A stretch of 21,573 nucleotides of DNA from IMG/VR virus record IMGVR_UViG_3300048928_000631, positions 1 to 21,573 of that record, one strand, 5' to 3'. Both the position numbers and the translations under genes were made by a program. Every line of letters begins with the position of its first letter. Within the stretch, counting starts at the first letter, position 1. A model generated the notes under the pieces. The model made no database searches, was not told the origin of the DNA, and saw only the letters and a program-made list of their open reading frames with translations. This document shows, piece by piece, positions 6,522 through 14,654 of this stretch. This DNA comes from a virus.

Positions 6522-8459
6522 CTATTTAATAAGCCTCATTACTTCCAAGTCCTTAGCATCTAATAATTGTGGGTTTTTAACCATTTTGATTATAACTCCG
6601 TAAGGAATTGGAAATCTAGGAGTCTCTTTTCTATCCTTCCCCTTAATATCCTCCAATGTTTTCGCTAACTGAGCATCTTCAACTTTCGATAAGTATTGAT
6701 TCGTTGATGCAATAATCTCATCTGTTAAAAATCTATTAGCCATTCTCTCATGTTTTAAAATCACTGAGTAAACATCGTCTTTTTTAGCTGGAAAAAGTAC
6801 AACATCGGTAATTCCATGGTATTTTGCATAATTGAAATTTATCCTGTATCTTTGTGCGACCTGAATTTTGAAATATTCATAAATAATTTTATGTAAATTA
6901 TCTGGTTTTGCAGCGTCAGCTTTGACGAAGTGTTCAAGGTAAGAAGTTATGAAATGAGCTGTTTTTTGGAAAGTATCCTGTGATATAAATTTAAGTGTAT
7001 CTCTCACATAGCTAGAATAGTACTCTCCCGGGTAGGCTTCCAATAAAAAATCAGTCCGCTGTAAATCATCGAAATGCAGAGAATAAGATTCACCTAGGTT
7101 GTCAGAGAAGTAATGCAAGAAATTTAAATAAGTCATTTGCTTATCTAAAGGTGGGTGCATAACAATCCCAAAAAGCTCTGAAATTTCATTTTGATTTTTT
7201 GCTATACTGTAGTTATTTTTTTTATCATGGCTTTCGTGAAAATATTCTAAATAAAATTCTCTTCGGGTAGGAGATGCTGTTAGACAGTCAAAATATTCAG
7301 CTGGAAAATTTTTATCATGATAAATTAAAGTGAGTGAAGCCAATGTATAATGTATTCTTTTTTTTGCCCACATATCAATTAATGGGGATACCACCATATT
7401 GGAAATAAGTTTTACGGCGGTTTTAGAGTACAGGTTCGTTTTGTATTTTTGATCAAAGAAGAATAAAATAAAAATACACTCAATCAAGTTCTGATTTATA
7501 CTTATAGAATTGTAAAACTGCTCAGACAACTTTATGTTTGAAAAGTGGTACTTATAAGCAAGTTGAGTTGCTTCATCATGATGTTTAGATATGGCCTCAT
7601 TATTAATGTAGTTATAAATTTCAGCCACTAGATTAATATCGCATCGTTCTGCATATTCTTTTAATAAAGAAGTTCTCTCTTCTTCCCAGTCTCTAAAGCT
7701 GGAAAAACTAGTTTTCCTTTCTAAAAATACACTAGGTGTTATACTTGGTAAATCAAGCAAGGATGATAATTTAGAGAAAACACCAATATCAAATATGTTA
7801 AGTCGAGTTTCATTTCCTATCAACGTGGAGCTAGAGTTTACATGGCCTATGTTATCAAAAAAAGAGAATGGCTTACCATTGTTCCCAGTATTAGGTTGCG
7901 ACCAAGTTGGATAAAAGGAGTTGATTTCACCATTGCGATGTAAGACAGAAACCCTCAAGCATTTTAATGGTTCGTCAAGCTTGTAATAACATATTATCTC
8001 ACCGTCTCGACTCTCTGGTTCACTTATATTTAATAGGGCTTCATCTAATAAATTAAGGATTTCATTTTGCCCCATATCTTTTGGAAATAAAGTCTTCCAA
8101 AGATAGCCAGACTTATAACTATTCTCAGGGTACATTGTCATCTTGGCAGCACCAGAAGTGAGCATCGATTCTGGTAATTTTATTAAAATTGTTCCATTTT
8201 GAAGTTCACGTTCATAAAACCATTCCTCATCTCTTTCTGAATAAAAATAAGAAACTTTTTTTAAATCTGGTTTTTGCTTTAGCAAATTGATCCATCCAGA
8301 ATATGTATGCAACCCCCCAGATATAACCTTTTTTGCTATACGCCCGCCTGTGGTTTGAAATACCTTGTCCGTAAGGTCGCCGTAAAGAACGTGATTAAGA
8401 CATTTCTGTGATAGGGTTATTTCCAAATCCGCATTTATATGATACCGACGAAGTTCCAT
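6522..8459 (-). CDS. EndoU-domain nuclease, candidate anti-phage defence protein
   Basis: The predicted product has 645 residues from the ATG at 8459, which has an AGGAA ribosome site about nine bases upstream. A GTG at 8489 would add ten residues and lacks such a site. Residues ~15-190 read as a bacterial EndoU RNase domain: LNHVLYGD with H23, GGLH with H51, a candidate catalytic lysine K94 (NGTILIKLP), KTLFP at 122-126, then EILNLLDEAL, and RNGEINSFYPTW with S181 and Y183. The remaining ~450 residues are mixed, mostly helical and not recognised; no clear membrane span or signal peptide is seen. EndoU proteins cleave RNA, and several bacterial ones cleave tRNA. The gene is AT-rich, leftward against its neighbours, and sits between S and V, where P2 has the T5-excluding Z/fun gene. 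The defence role is inferred from that location. Confidence 0.75.
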   Translation of the reverse strand: MELRRYHINADLEITLSQKCLNHVLYGDLTDKVFQTTGGRIAKKVISGGLHTYSGWINLLKQKPDLKKVSYFYSERDEEWFYERELQNGTILIKLPESMLTSGAAKMTMYPENSYKSGYLWKTLFPKDMGQNEILNLLDEALLNISEPESRDGEIICYYKLDEPLKCLRVSVLHRNGEINSFYPTWSQPNTGNNGKPFSFFDNIGHVNSSSTLIGNETRLNIFDIGVFSKLSSLLDLPSITPSVFLERKTSFSSFRDWEEERTSLLKEYAERCDINLVAEIYNYINNEAISKHHDEATQLAYKYHFSNIKLSEQFYNSISINQNLIECIFILFFFDQKYKTNLYSKTAVKLISNMVVSPLIDMWAKKRIHYTLASLTLIYHDKNFPAEYFDCLTASPTRREFYLEYFHESHDKKNNYSIAKNQNEISELFGIVMHPPLDKQMTYLNFLHYFSDNLGESYSLHFDDLQRTDFLLEAYPGEYYSSYVRDTLKFISQDTFQKTAHFITSYLEHFVKADAAKPDNLHKIIYEYFKIQVAQRYRINFNYAKYHGITDVVLFPAKKDDVYSVILKHERMANRFLTDEIIASTNQYLSKVEDAQLAKTLEDIKGKDRKETPRFPIPYGVIIKMVKNPQLLDAKDLEVMRLIK

Positions 8460-8490
8460 GCTAAAATTCCTATTATTATTTAAAATCACA

Positions 8491-8510
8491 AATCAGATTA
8501 CTTTCTGATT
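8491..8510. repeat. Inverted repeat upstream of the EndoU gene
   Basis: AATCAGA and TCTGATT form a perfect 7-base inverted repeat around a 6-base spacer. It lies about 31-51 bases upstream of the preferred ATG, inside the likely leader or promoter of the leftward cargo gene. It could be an operator or a short mRNA hairpin. Nothing else in the window shares it. Confidence 0.4.
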
Positions 8511-8850
8511 CGAAAGGTCATGCTGCATTTCTATATAATACGTATTACATCTATATTATTAATATAACTCACCACGATTTTAGTAGTCTTCGAAAACTCT
8601 TACACTGCTGGCATCCATCATTTTACTTTCTAAAATAAGTTCAGCATCTGTGCAGGTCTGTTAGCCAATATAATAGTGCGAAACACAATCTGAACTCAAT
8701 ACATGAAATTCGCTTCTGGAGAATTAGGGGCGTCAGATTAGGTTTGGATAGGTTTAACATAAGCGTTATTAAGAATTCAATTGTTTGAAAAATAAGCAAT
8801 AAAATAATATTTCAAATTCATATGAAATTCTTTCCGTTAAGTGCCAATTT

Positions 8851-8868
8851 TGTTGTATCACCTATAAT
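8851..8868 (+). promoter_or_regulatory. Candidate late promoter element of the V operon
   Basis: TGTTGT at 8851-8856 and TATAAT at 8863-8868 lie 50-67 bases before V. GTTGT, eight bases, then TAATCCT nearly fits the late-activator consensus recalled for the Ogr homologue B of phage 186 (GTTGT-N8-TNANCCA). P2 has an Ogr-dependent promoter at this place. The element is short and no start site can be fixed from sequence. Confidence 0.4.
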
Positions 8869-8917
8869 CCTACGTCCCTTCATTGCGGCCAAATCTGTCT
8901 GACAGCATCATTCTCTC

Positions 8918-9559
8918 ATGAATACACTCGAAACCCTTTCCGAACTTGCGCGCGCCGTGCGCGACATTATCCGCATTGGCGTAGTTGCCGAAGTGAATAC
9001 AACGATGGGTGTCTGCCGCGTCCAGTCCGGTGAACTGATAACTGACTGGCTGCACTGGCTGACACCCCGCTCAGGTAGCGCACGCACATGGTGGGCTCCT
9101 TCGATAGGTGAGCAGGTTTTGCTGCTTTCCCTTGGCGGTGAGCTTGATACCGGGTTCGTGCTGCCGGGCATTTATTCCGATGATTTCCCCGCGCCCTCGG
9201 CATCACTGCAGGCGTATCACGTCAGTTTTTCTGACGGTGCCGTGCTGGAGTACGAGCCGGAAACCGGCGCGCTGACCGTGAGCGGCATTCAGACCGCTGA
9301 TATTTCCGCTGCAACGTCAATCAGTGCAACCGCGCCGAATGTCACCGTCACGGCCAGCAGCAAAATCACGCTTGATACGCCGGAGGTGGTGTGTACAAAC
9401 AAGCTGACCACTGGCTCATTAGAGGTGAAAAAAGGCGGTGTGATGAAAGGTAATATTGCCCACATCGGCGGCGCGTTCACGTCCAACGGCGTGCAGGTTG
9501 ATACCCATTCACACGGCGGCGTCCAGACCGGTGGCAGAAACACCGGTAAACCTATTTGA
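8918..9559 (+). CDS. V: Baseplate assembly protein and spike gpV
   Basis: gpV forms the trimeric central spike at the tip of the P2 tail, which pierces the outer membrane. The 213-residue product is close to P2 gpV (211). The N-terminal part (MNTLETLSELARAVRDIIRIG, then an OB-fold-like region with WWAPSIGEQVLLLSLGGELDTGFVLPG) is the phage baseplate V domain. The C-terminal part is repetitive beta-structure, with many Thr, Ser and Ala from about residue 125. The HSH motif at 197-199 near the end is the HxH iron-binding apex of P2-type spikes. It is the first gene of the baseplate and fibre operon. Confidence 0.95.
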   Translation: MNTLETLSELARAVRDIIRIGVVAEVNTTMGVCRVQSGELITDWLHWLTPRSGSARTWWAPSIGEQVLLLSLGGELDTGFVLPGIYSDDFPAPSASLQAYHVSFSDGAVLEYEPETGALTVSGIQTADISAATSISATAPNVTVTASSKITLDTPEVVCTNKLTTGSLEVKKGGVMKGNIAHIGGAFTSNGVQVDTHSHGGVQTGGRNTGKPI

Positions 9560-9576
9560 TAGCTGAGGTTTTGATA

Positions 9577-9927
9577 ATGACTAACGCGAAATATCTCGGC
9601 ATGTCACGCCAGTCAGGGCGCTCGGTTGAAGACATGGAGCACATCAATCAGTCAGTCAGTGACATCTTGCGAACGCCGATAGGCTCTCGGGTCATGCGCC
9701 GAAATTATGGCTCGCTGCTTTCCGCGCTGACCGACCAGCCGCAAAACGCGGCGCTGCGGCTGCAAATCATGGCCGCGTGTTATTCGGCGATCCTTCGCTG
9801 GGAACCGCGCGTCAGCCTGAGCAGCATCACCTTTGAAACTACTTACAGCGGGGAAATGGTGGTCAATATTACCGGCAACCGCACTGATTCCCCCGGCGGT
9901 TTTTCTTCTTCCATCTCACTGAGTTAA
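9577..9927 (+). CDS. W: Baseplate wedge protein gpW (gp25-like)
   Basis: gpW is the P2 counterpart of T4 gp25, a lysozyme-like but inactive baseplate wedge and sheath-initiator protein. From the ATG at 9577, preceded by a GAGG ribosome site, the product has 116 residues, near P2 gpW (115). LRTPIGSRVMRRNYGSLL and LRWEPRVSLSSI are the typical gp25/GPW segments. A TTG at 9556 would extend it by seven residues across the V stop but is unlikely. Confidence 0.94.
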   Translation: MTNAKYLGMSRQSGRSVEDMEHINQSVSDILRTPIGSRVMRRNYGSLLSALTDQPQNAALRLQIMAACYSAILRWEPRVSLSSITFETTYSGEMVVNITGNRTDSPGGFSSSISLS

Positions 9928-9931
9928 TACT

Positions 9932-10840
9932 ATGGCCACGATTGATTTAAGCCTGCTCCCTGCGCCGGATGTGGTCGAAGAGCTGGACTATGAAACCCTG
10001 TTTGAAGAGCGTAAGGCGACGTTGCTCTCCCTGTATGACGAAAGCGAACGTGAAGCCGTTGCGCGTACCCTTTCGCTCGAATCGGAACCGATTGTGAAGC
10101 TGTTGCAGGAAAATGCCTACCGTGAGGTGATTTTGCGTCAGCGTGTCAACGAGGCGGCGCGCGCCAATATGCTGGCCTACGCCACCGGCGCTGACCTCGA
10201 CCAGCTCGGCGCAAACTATAACGTTGCGCGGCTGGTTATCACGGAGGCTGATGATACGGTGCTGCCGCCGGTTGCTGAGGTACTGGAAAGTGACAGTGAT
10301 TTTCGTGTGCGTATTCAGCAGGCTTTCGAGGGTCTGAGCGTGGCCGGTTCAACGGGCGCTTATCAGTTCCATGGCCGCAGTGCTGACGGTCGGGTTGCGG
10401 ATGTGTCAGTGATTAGCCCGGAGCCTGCCAGCGTGACTATTTCTGTGCTTTCGCGTGAGGGTGACGGCACGGCCAGCGCGGAGCTTATCGCGATTGTGAA
10501 TGCGGCGCTCAACGCCGAAGACGTGCGCCCGGTTGCTGACCGCGTGACCGTACAGTCAGCAAAGATTGTGCCTTATCAGATTATTGCCGAGCTCTACGTT
10601 TATCCGGGGCCGGAATTAGAGCCCGTCAGGCTGGCCGCGCTGGATAAGCTTAACGCTTACACGCAGGCACAGCACCGGCTGGGGCGTGATATTCGTCTTT
10701 CGGCTATCTATGCCGCGCTGCATGTTGAAGGTGTGCAGCGTGTCGAGCTCACGCAGCCGCTGGCCGATATCGTGCTGGATGATACGCAGGCATCTTATTG
10801 CACTGAGTCCTCAATCACTATCGGGGGCACCGATGAGTAA
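9932..10840 (+). CDS. J: Baseplate wedge protein gpJ
   Basis: gpJ is the P2 baseplate J protein, the homologue of T4 gp6 that forms the wedge ring around the hub. The product is 302 residues, the P2 length. The Baseplate_J family is recognisable from LLPAPDVVEELDYETLFEER at the start, a central ATGADLDQLGANYNV, and SVAGSTGAYQFHGRSADGRV before the last third. The gene follows W by four bases and overlaps I by eight, indicating coupled translation. Confidence 0.96.
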   Translation: MATIDLSLLPAPDVVEELDYETLFEERKATLLSLYDESEREAVARTLSLESEPIVKLLQENAYREVILRQRVNEAARANMLAYATGADLDQLGANYNVARLVITEADDTVLPPVAEVLESDSDFRVRIQQAFEGLSVAGSTGAYQFHGRSADGRVADVSVISPEPASVTISVLSREGDGTASAELIAIVNAALNAEDVRPVADRVTVQSAKIVPYQIIAELYVYPGPELEPVRLAALDKLNAYTQAQHRLGRDIRLSAIYAALHVEGVQRVELTQPLADIVLDDTQASYCTESSITIGGTDE

Positions 10841-11363
10841 TGCGCGCCTGTTACCTGTGGGCTCCTCGCCGCTGGAGGTTGCCGCCGCTGCGGCCTGCGC
10901 TGCGCTGACCGCTGTCCCCGTCCCGCTGCGCGATTTATGGAACCCGCAGACCTGCCCGGCGAAGTTTTTACCCTATCTGGCGTGGGCGTTTTCGGTTGAC
11001 CGGTGGGACGAAAGTTGGCCGGAGGCAACGAAACGCGGGGTGATCCAGTCGGCTTATTTCATCCATACCCATAAAGGCACCATCAGCGCAATCCGCCGGG
11101 TGGTTGAGCCGCTGGGGTATGTCATCAATATTTCTGAATGGTGGGAAACAAACAGCCCGCCCGGCACGTTTCGCCTCGATATTGGCGTGCTGGAAAGCGG
11201 CATTACCGAAGAAATGTATCAGGAAATGGAGCGGCTCATTGCGGATGCGAAACCCGCCAGCCGCCACCTTGAGACACTGACCATTATTCAGGATATCCCG
11301 GGACACATTTTTGTCGGTGCGCTTTCTTACGACGGCGACGTCATCACCGTTTATCCGGCCTAA
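10833..11363 (+). CDS. I: Tail protein gpI
   Basis: gpI is a wedge component of the P2 baseplate that connects J to the tail fibre (Tail_P2_I family). The ATG at 10833, overlapping the J stop, gives 176 residues, as in P2 gpI. LWNPQTCPAKFLPYLAWAFSVDRWDESWPE, seen in overlapping parts at about residues 35-60, is the strongest family match, with KGTISAIRRVVEPLGY after it. An upstream in-frame start at 10686 only adds out-of-frame J sequence. Confidence 0.95.
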   Translation: MSNARLLPVGSSPLEVAAAAACAALTAVPVPLRDLWNPQTCPAKFLPYLAWAFSVDRWDESWPEATKRGVIQSAYFIHTHKGTISAIRRVVEPLGYVINISEWWETNSPPGTFRLDIGVLESGITEEMYQEMERLIADAKPASRHLETLTIIQDIPGHIFVGALSYDGDVITVYPA

Positions 11364-11377
11364 GCAGAGGAACATTC

Positions 11378-13984
11378 ATGGCGACTTATAAAGCATTACT
11401 CACTACCGCCGGAGCTGCCAAAATCGCCGCCGCCACGGCGGGTGGAACTCAGGTGAACATCACCCGTATGGCCGTCGGTGACGGGGGCGGTAAGCTCCCG
11501 ACGCCTGACCCAAAACAAACCAAACTTGTTAATGAGGTTTATCGCGCTAATCTCAACCGCTTAAGCATCGATGCCAAAAACAGTAATTATCTGGTGGCCG
11601 AGCTGGTGATTCAGCCCGATGTCGGCGGCTTCTGGATGCGTGAAATGGGCTTATACGATGCTGACGGCGTGCTGATTGCTGTCAGCAATATGGCTGAAAG
11701 CTATAAGCCGCAACTGGCCGAGGGCTCAGGCCGATTACAGACGCTGCGCATGGTGCTCATCGTCAGTGAAATTGAGTCTATCGCGCTGAGCATTGACGGC
11801 TCTACGGTGATGGCCACAAAAGACTATGTTGACGATAAGCTGACTGCACATGAAAAATCCCGTAACCATCCCGACGGTACGCTGACGGCAAAAGGTTTTG
11901 TGCAGCTTAACAGCTCGGTAAACAGTACCAGTGAAACGCTGGCTGCTACGCCCAAAGCGGTGAAGGCCGCCAACGACAATGCCAATAGCCGCGTACCATC
12001 CACCCGCAAGGTGAACAATAAAGCGCTGAGCGCTGACATTACCCTGACGGCGGCGGAAGTGGGGGCAATGAGTAATCTGATGCTGGCAACCGACACGACG
12101 AAGATTAAGCGTCTGGATGACCCGTCAATTATTGACGTCACGAATCCCATCAGTATTTCTGCCACGTTTGAAGACCACCCTTTGGGCGCGTCCTATGTCG
12201 TAGCCGGTCAGTTACATAACTGGCGGCGCTACTGGGCGGCGGGTGCGGCGGGCTATCAGCGACTGATTAATAACGACGGACAAATTTTTGAGCGCATCGG
12301 TTCATATACTGCGGCGGGTGGCTGGAAATGGTTCCTCAGCGACAGCGGTTATCCGTTCGGCTGGCGGAAAATTTTGGACAGCGGGAGCATGACGCTGACG
12401 GATTTGACGCGGCTGGGCGTCGCCCAATCAGGTGAGAACGCGGATATTACCGGCCTCAGCAAACTGACCAGCATTGCTTCCAGTGTGAAAATGGCGATGA
12501 ATCTGGAAGTAGGAAGCTCCATTCAGGCGAACTATCGCGTCGGTATAATGCGCGCAGGCGATTATGAAGCCTATATGTCATTGACCAGCCGGGCGGGAAA
12601 GGTATCGGCTGAGAATTTACCTTCCACCTTAACCTCAATGGGGAATGTCTATTTTCGTGTGCCTAACACATTAACAGATACTGACCCCCATGCGGGGCGT
12701 GCGCTGGGTGGCCTTTCTTCAGCTATTTATCCCGCCGGTGAGGGGGTTATGCGGATGGATGCCCGCGATGAAACGGGCACTATTAAAGCGCGCATTGTCT
12801 GCGATGGTCAGACCGACAGTGTACAAATTGCTAACGGCGTTTTACGGCCTGAATCAGGTATTACCCTTTCCTCAACGAATGCGAATTCAGTGATCCGCGG
12901 GCGGAATGATGCCGTCATTCTGCGCGACCATAACAACGGTAATGTGACGTTATCCGCCAGCGTCAAGGATGCCGGTTCCGGTGTCGGCGGCACGTTGTAT
13001 CTGGGATATAACCGGGACACTGCCAACATCTACACCTCTGCCGTTTCCGTTGATTCTCCATTAACGGTGAATGCCAAAATGGTGGCTGAACAAGCGGCGA
13101 CGTTCTCCGATTCGATGACAGTCAAGGGCGAGGTGGCATTTACAAAAGGCGGTAGTGTTGGTTATCTCGAAGGGGCTAATCATTACGCGACCAAAGCGGG
13201 GGCGTGGGAAGGTGCGGGAGGCTTTTCCAGCCAATATTCACAAACCAAAGCTCCTTTCATCGTCCCTTACGGATACACGGCTCCAAAGGACGTGAGTTCA
13301 TACGCCCCAATTGCCAAAGGGGTGATTCAAACCACCGGTTATGGCTATGGTACAGCGGTTAGTTTTGGTGCATACACAAGTGGTGGTCAAAAATTTGCGA
13401 GCGCCGCTATTCATGCCATCGGAGACAGCGGCGTTACTCAGGCGTGGTTATTCGATCCTACTGATGGAAGCTTTAGCTGTCCCGGTTCAATCAACAGCGG
13501 CAATATTTATTCATCACTTGGAATTTATGAGCAAGGACAGCGCGTCTATAGCCCTAACTACAGGCCAACACCCGAAGCGATAAATGCTATCGCGCGTGAT
13601 ACGTGTTCAACCGCAGGCTTTGTCTCGGGCAATGCAAACGATCCTTATATGCGTCACACAACCACCAATGGCGTGGTTGTTCTGCCCACGAGGGAGCAGT
13701 TACAAAACGAAATTGCGGGAACCCGCAACTGGGCAAATAACGACTTACGGCAGGATATCTATAACTACGGCGATAACCGCTATATCTGTGACGTACAGCG
13801 CGGCAGTCAGGCGCTGGAAAATGCGGGCTGGAGTGCGCAGCAGGTTTGGGAAGCGCCAACGGGATGTTTCATGACGGGGTTAAATATCCGCCCGGACATG
13901 GGCGACTGCCGAATGATGGGGAAATATTACCGCGCGTTAATGGTGCGAACGGCGAGCGGAAGCTGGCGACAGGTGGGAAACTAA
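11378..13984 (+). CDS. H: Tail fibre protein gpH
   Basis: gpH is the receptor-binding side fibre. The product has 868 residues, against about 669 in P2. Residues 1-150 form the conserved N-terminal collar domain that docks on gpI/gpJ (MATYKALLTTAGAAKIAAAT, VGGFWMREMGLYD). Residues ~170-203 (TLTAKGFVQLNSSVNSTSET, ATPKAVKAANDN) match the short fibre repeat of lambda and P2 side fibres. A long, Gly/Ser/Thr/Asn-rich shaft follows without simple internal repeats. The C-terminal tip from about 820 (VWEAPTGCFMTGL, YYRALMVRTASGSWRQVGN) is of a modular type exchanged among enterobacterial phages, and it is matched by the assembly gene one base downstream. Host range cannot be read from the sequence. 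Confidence 0.93.
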   Translation: MATYKALLTTAGAAKIAAATAGGTQVNITRMAVGDGGGKLPTPDPKQTKLVNEVYRANLNRLSIDAKNSNYLVAELVIQPDVGGFWMREMGLYDADGVLIAVSNMAESYKPQLAEGSGRLQTLRMVLIVSEIESIALSIDGSTVMATKDYVDDKLTAHEKSRNHPDGTLTAKGFVQLNSSVNSTSETLAATPKAVKAANDNANSRVPSTRKVNNKALSADITLTAAEVGAMSNLMLATDTTKIKRLDDPSIIDVTNPISISATFEDHPLGASYVVAGQLHNWRRYWAAGAAGYQRLINNDGQIFERIGSYTAAGGWKWFLSDSGYPFGWRKILDSGSMTLTDLTRLGVAQSGENADITGLSKLTSIASSVKMAMNLEVGSSIQANYRVGIMRAGDYEAYMSLTSRAGKVSAENLPSTLTSMGNVYFRVPNTLTDTDPHAGRALGGLSSAIYPAGEGVMRMDARDETGTIKARIVCDGQTDSVQIANGVLRPESGITLSSTNANSVIRGRNDAVILRDHNNGNVTLSASVKDAGSGVGGTLYLGYNRDTANIYTSAVSVDSPLTVNAKMVAEQAATFSDSMTVKGEVAFTKGGSVGYLEGANHYATKAGAWEGAGGFSSQYSQTKAPFIVPYGYTAPKDVSSYAPIAKGVIQTTGYGYGTAVSFGAYTSGGQKFASAAIHAIGDSGVTQAWLFDPTDGSFSCPGSINSGNIYSSLGIYEQGQRVYSPNYRPTPEAINAIARDTCSTAGFVSGNANDPYMRHTTTNGVVVLPTREQLQNEIAGTRNWANNDLRQDIYNYGDNRYICDVQRGSQALENAGWSAQQVWEAPTGCFMTGLNIRPDMGDCRMMGKYYRALMVRTASGSWRQVGN

Positions 13985-13985
13985 G

Positions 13986-14534
13986 ATGATTACATTTAAA
14001 AATATCAAAATCTCTAAGCAAGTTTTCGAGGAAGGTTTGGCAATCCCCGTCCTCTATTTCGAAGATGAAGACGGTAATGACTGGTACACATTACGCGATG
14101 AGAAATGGGCGGGTAAAAACGCATTTATTGCCGTGGGTCAGGATGGGTTTATTAATACATGGTCGGAGAACCCGAACTTTTTAACGTTATCAGAAGGCGT
14201 GAGTGTTTACGAAGTTTCAGCTAAAAATTTACCGGCGGATATTGGCGAGCAAACCTACAGCTATCAGGACGGGACATTTATTAAGTTCGAGCCGGTAGCG
14301 TCTGAAGTGGCTGAACAAAAAAGAAATGATTTGCTGAGCAAAGCGGCCATAGCCATTGCGCCGTTACAGGATGCTGTAGATATCGATGATGCAACAGAAG
14401 CGGAGCTGCAAGAGCTCAAAGCATGGAAAACGTACCGTGTGGCTCTTAACCGGCTGGATTTGACCAGTGCTGCTGATATCACTTGGCCAGAACTACCCGG
14501 CAAAAATAGCGCAAATACCGATACGATCAAGTGA
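13986..14534 (+). CDS. Tail fibre assembly chaperone (Tfa-like)
   Basis: This 182-residue protein occupies the gpG position, directly after H, and is likely the chaperone that trimerises or matures the fibre tip. The C-terminal region (EAELQELKAWKTYRVALNRL, DITWPELP, about residues 137-170) is the Caudo_TAP/Tfa signature known from lambda and Mu. The N-terminal part (VLYFEDEDGNDWYTLRDEKW) is of the kind that contacts the fibre tip. It is more like lambda-type Tfa than P2 gpG, suggesting that it came together with the 3' part of H as one module. Confidence 0.88.
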   Translation: MITFKNIKISKQVFEEGLAIPVLYFEDEDGNDWYTLRDEKWAGKNAFIAVGQDGFINTWSENPNFLTLSEGVSVYEVSAKNLPADIGEQTYSYQDGTFIKFEPVASEVAEQKRNDLLSKAAIAIAPLQDAVDIDDATEAELQELKAWKTYRVALNRLDLTSAADITWPELPGKNSANTDTIK

Positions 14535-14550
14535 ATTGCATTTAATGAAT

Positions 14551-14578
14551 CGATCGGCCATACCGATCGGTTTCGTTT
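14551..14578 (+). terminator. Weak terminator-like hairpin after tfa
   Basis: CGATCGG (14551-14557) and CCGATCG (14563-14569) form a perfect 7-base stem with a 5-base loop, followed by GTTTCGTTT. The interrupted T-tract makes it a weak terminator at best. It overlaps a perfect palindrome, CGTTTAAACG, at 14574-14583. It marks the end of the fibre module, ahead of a small gene. Confidence 0.4.
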
Positions 14579-14654
14579 AAACGATCTGTGATAACTATTT
14601 GATAGCTTGTCAGAAATGGCGAAGGATATCGGAAATTTTTTAAGGAGGATTTAA

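Larger units (their letters stand above)
8460..8917. other. AT-rich divergent region between the cargo gene and V
   Basis: This 458-base gap must hold the leftward promoter of the cargo gene and the rightward promoter of the V operon. Visible elements are an inverted repeat (AATCAGA 8491-8497, TCTGATT 8504-8510) just upstream of the cargo start, a perfect palindrome TAATACGTATTA (8536-8547), a perfect palindrome TTCATATGAA (8817-8826), TGTTGT (8851-8856) and TATAAT (8863-8868). A 26-codon open leftward stretch (8583-8660) ends at a TAA and looks protein-like. No full gene is seen. Confidence 0.5.

Noticed and set aside
8460-8489. GTG start ten codons upstream for the EndoU gene
   Set aside because: No ribosome site precedes it and the added residues are Asn-rich translation of leader DNA; the ATG at 8459 has AGGAA at a good distance. 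Not fully excluded.
8702-8740. 12-codon frame MKFASGELGASD
   Set aside because: Too short, no ribosome site and no supporting context.
10686-10832. Upstream extension of I inside J
   Set aside because: The extension is out-of-frame J sequence; the ATG at 10833 gives exactly the P2 gpI length.
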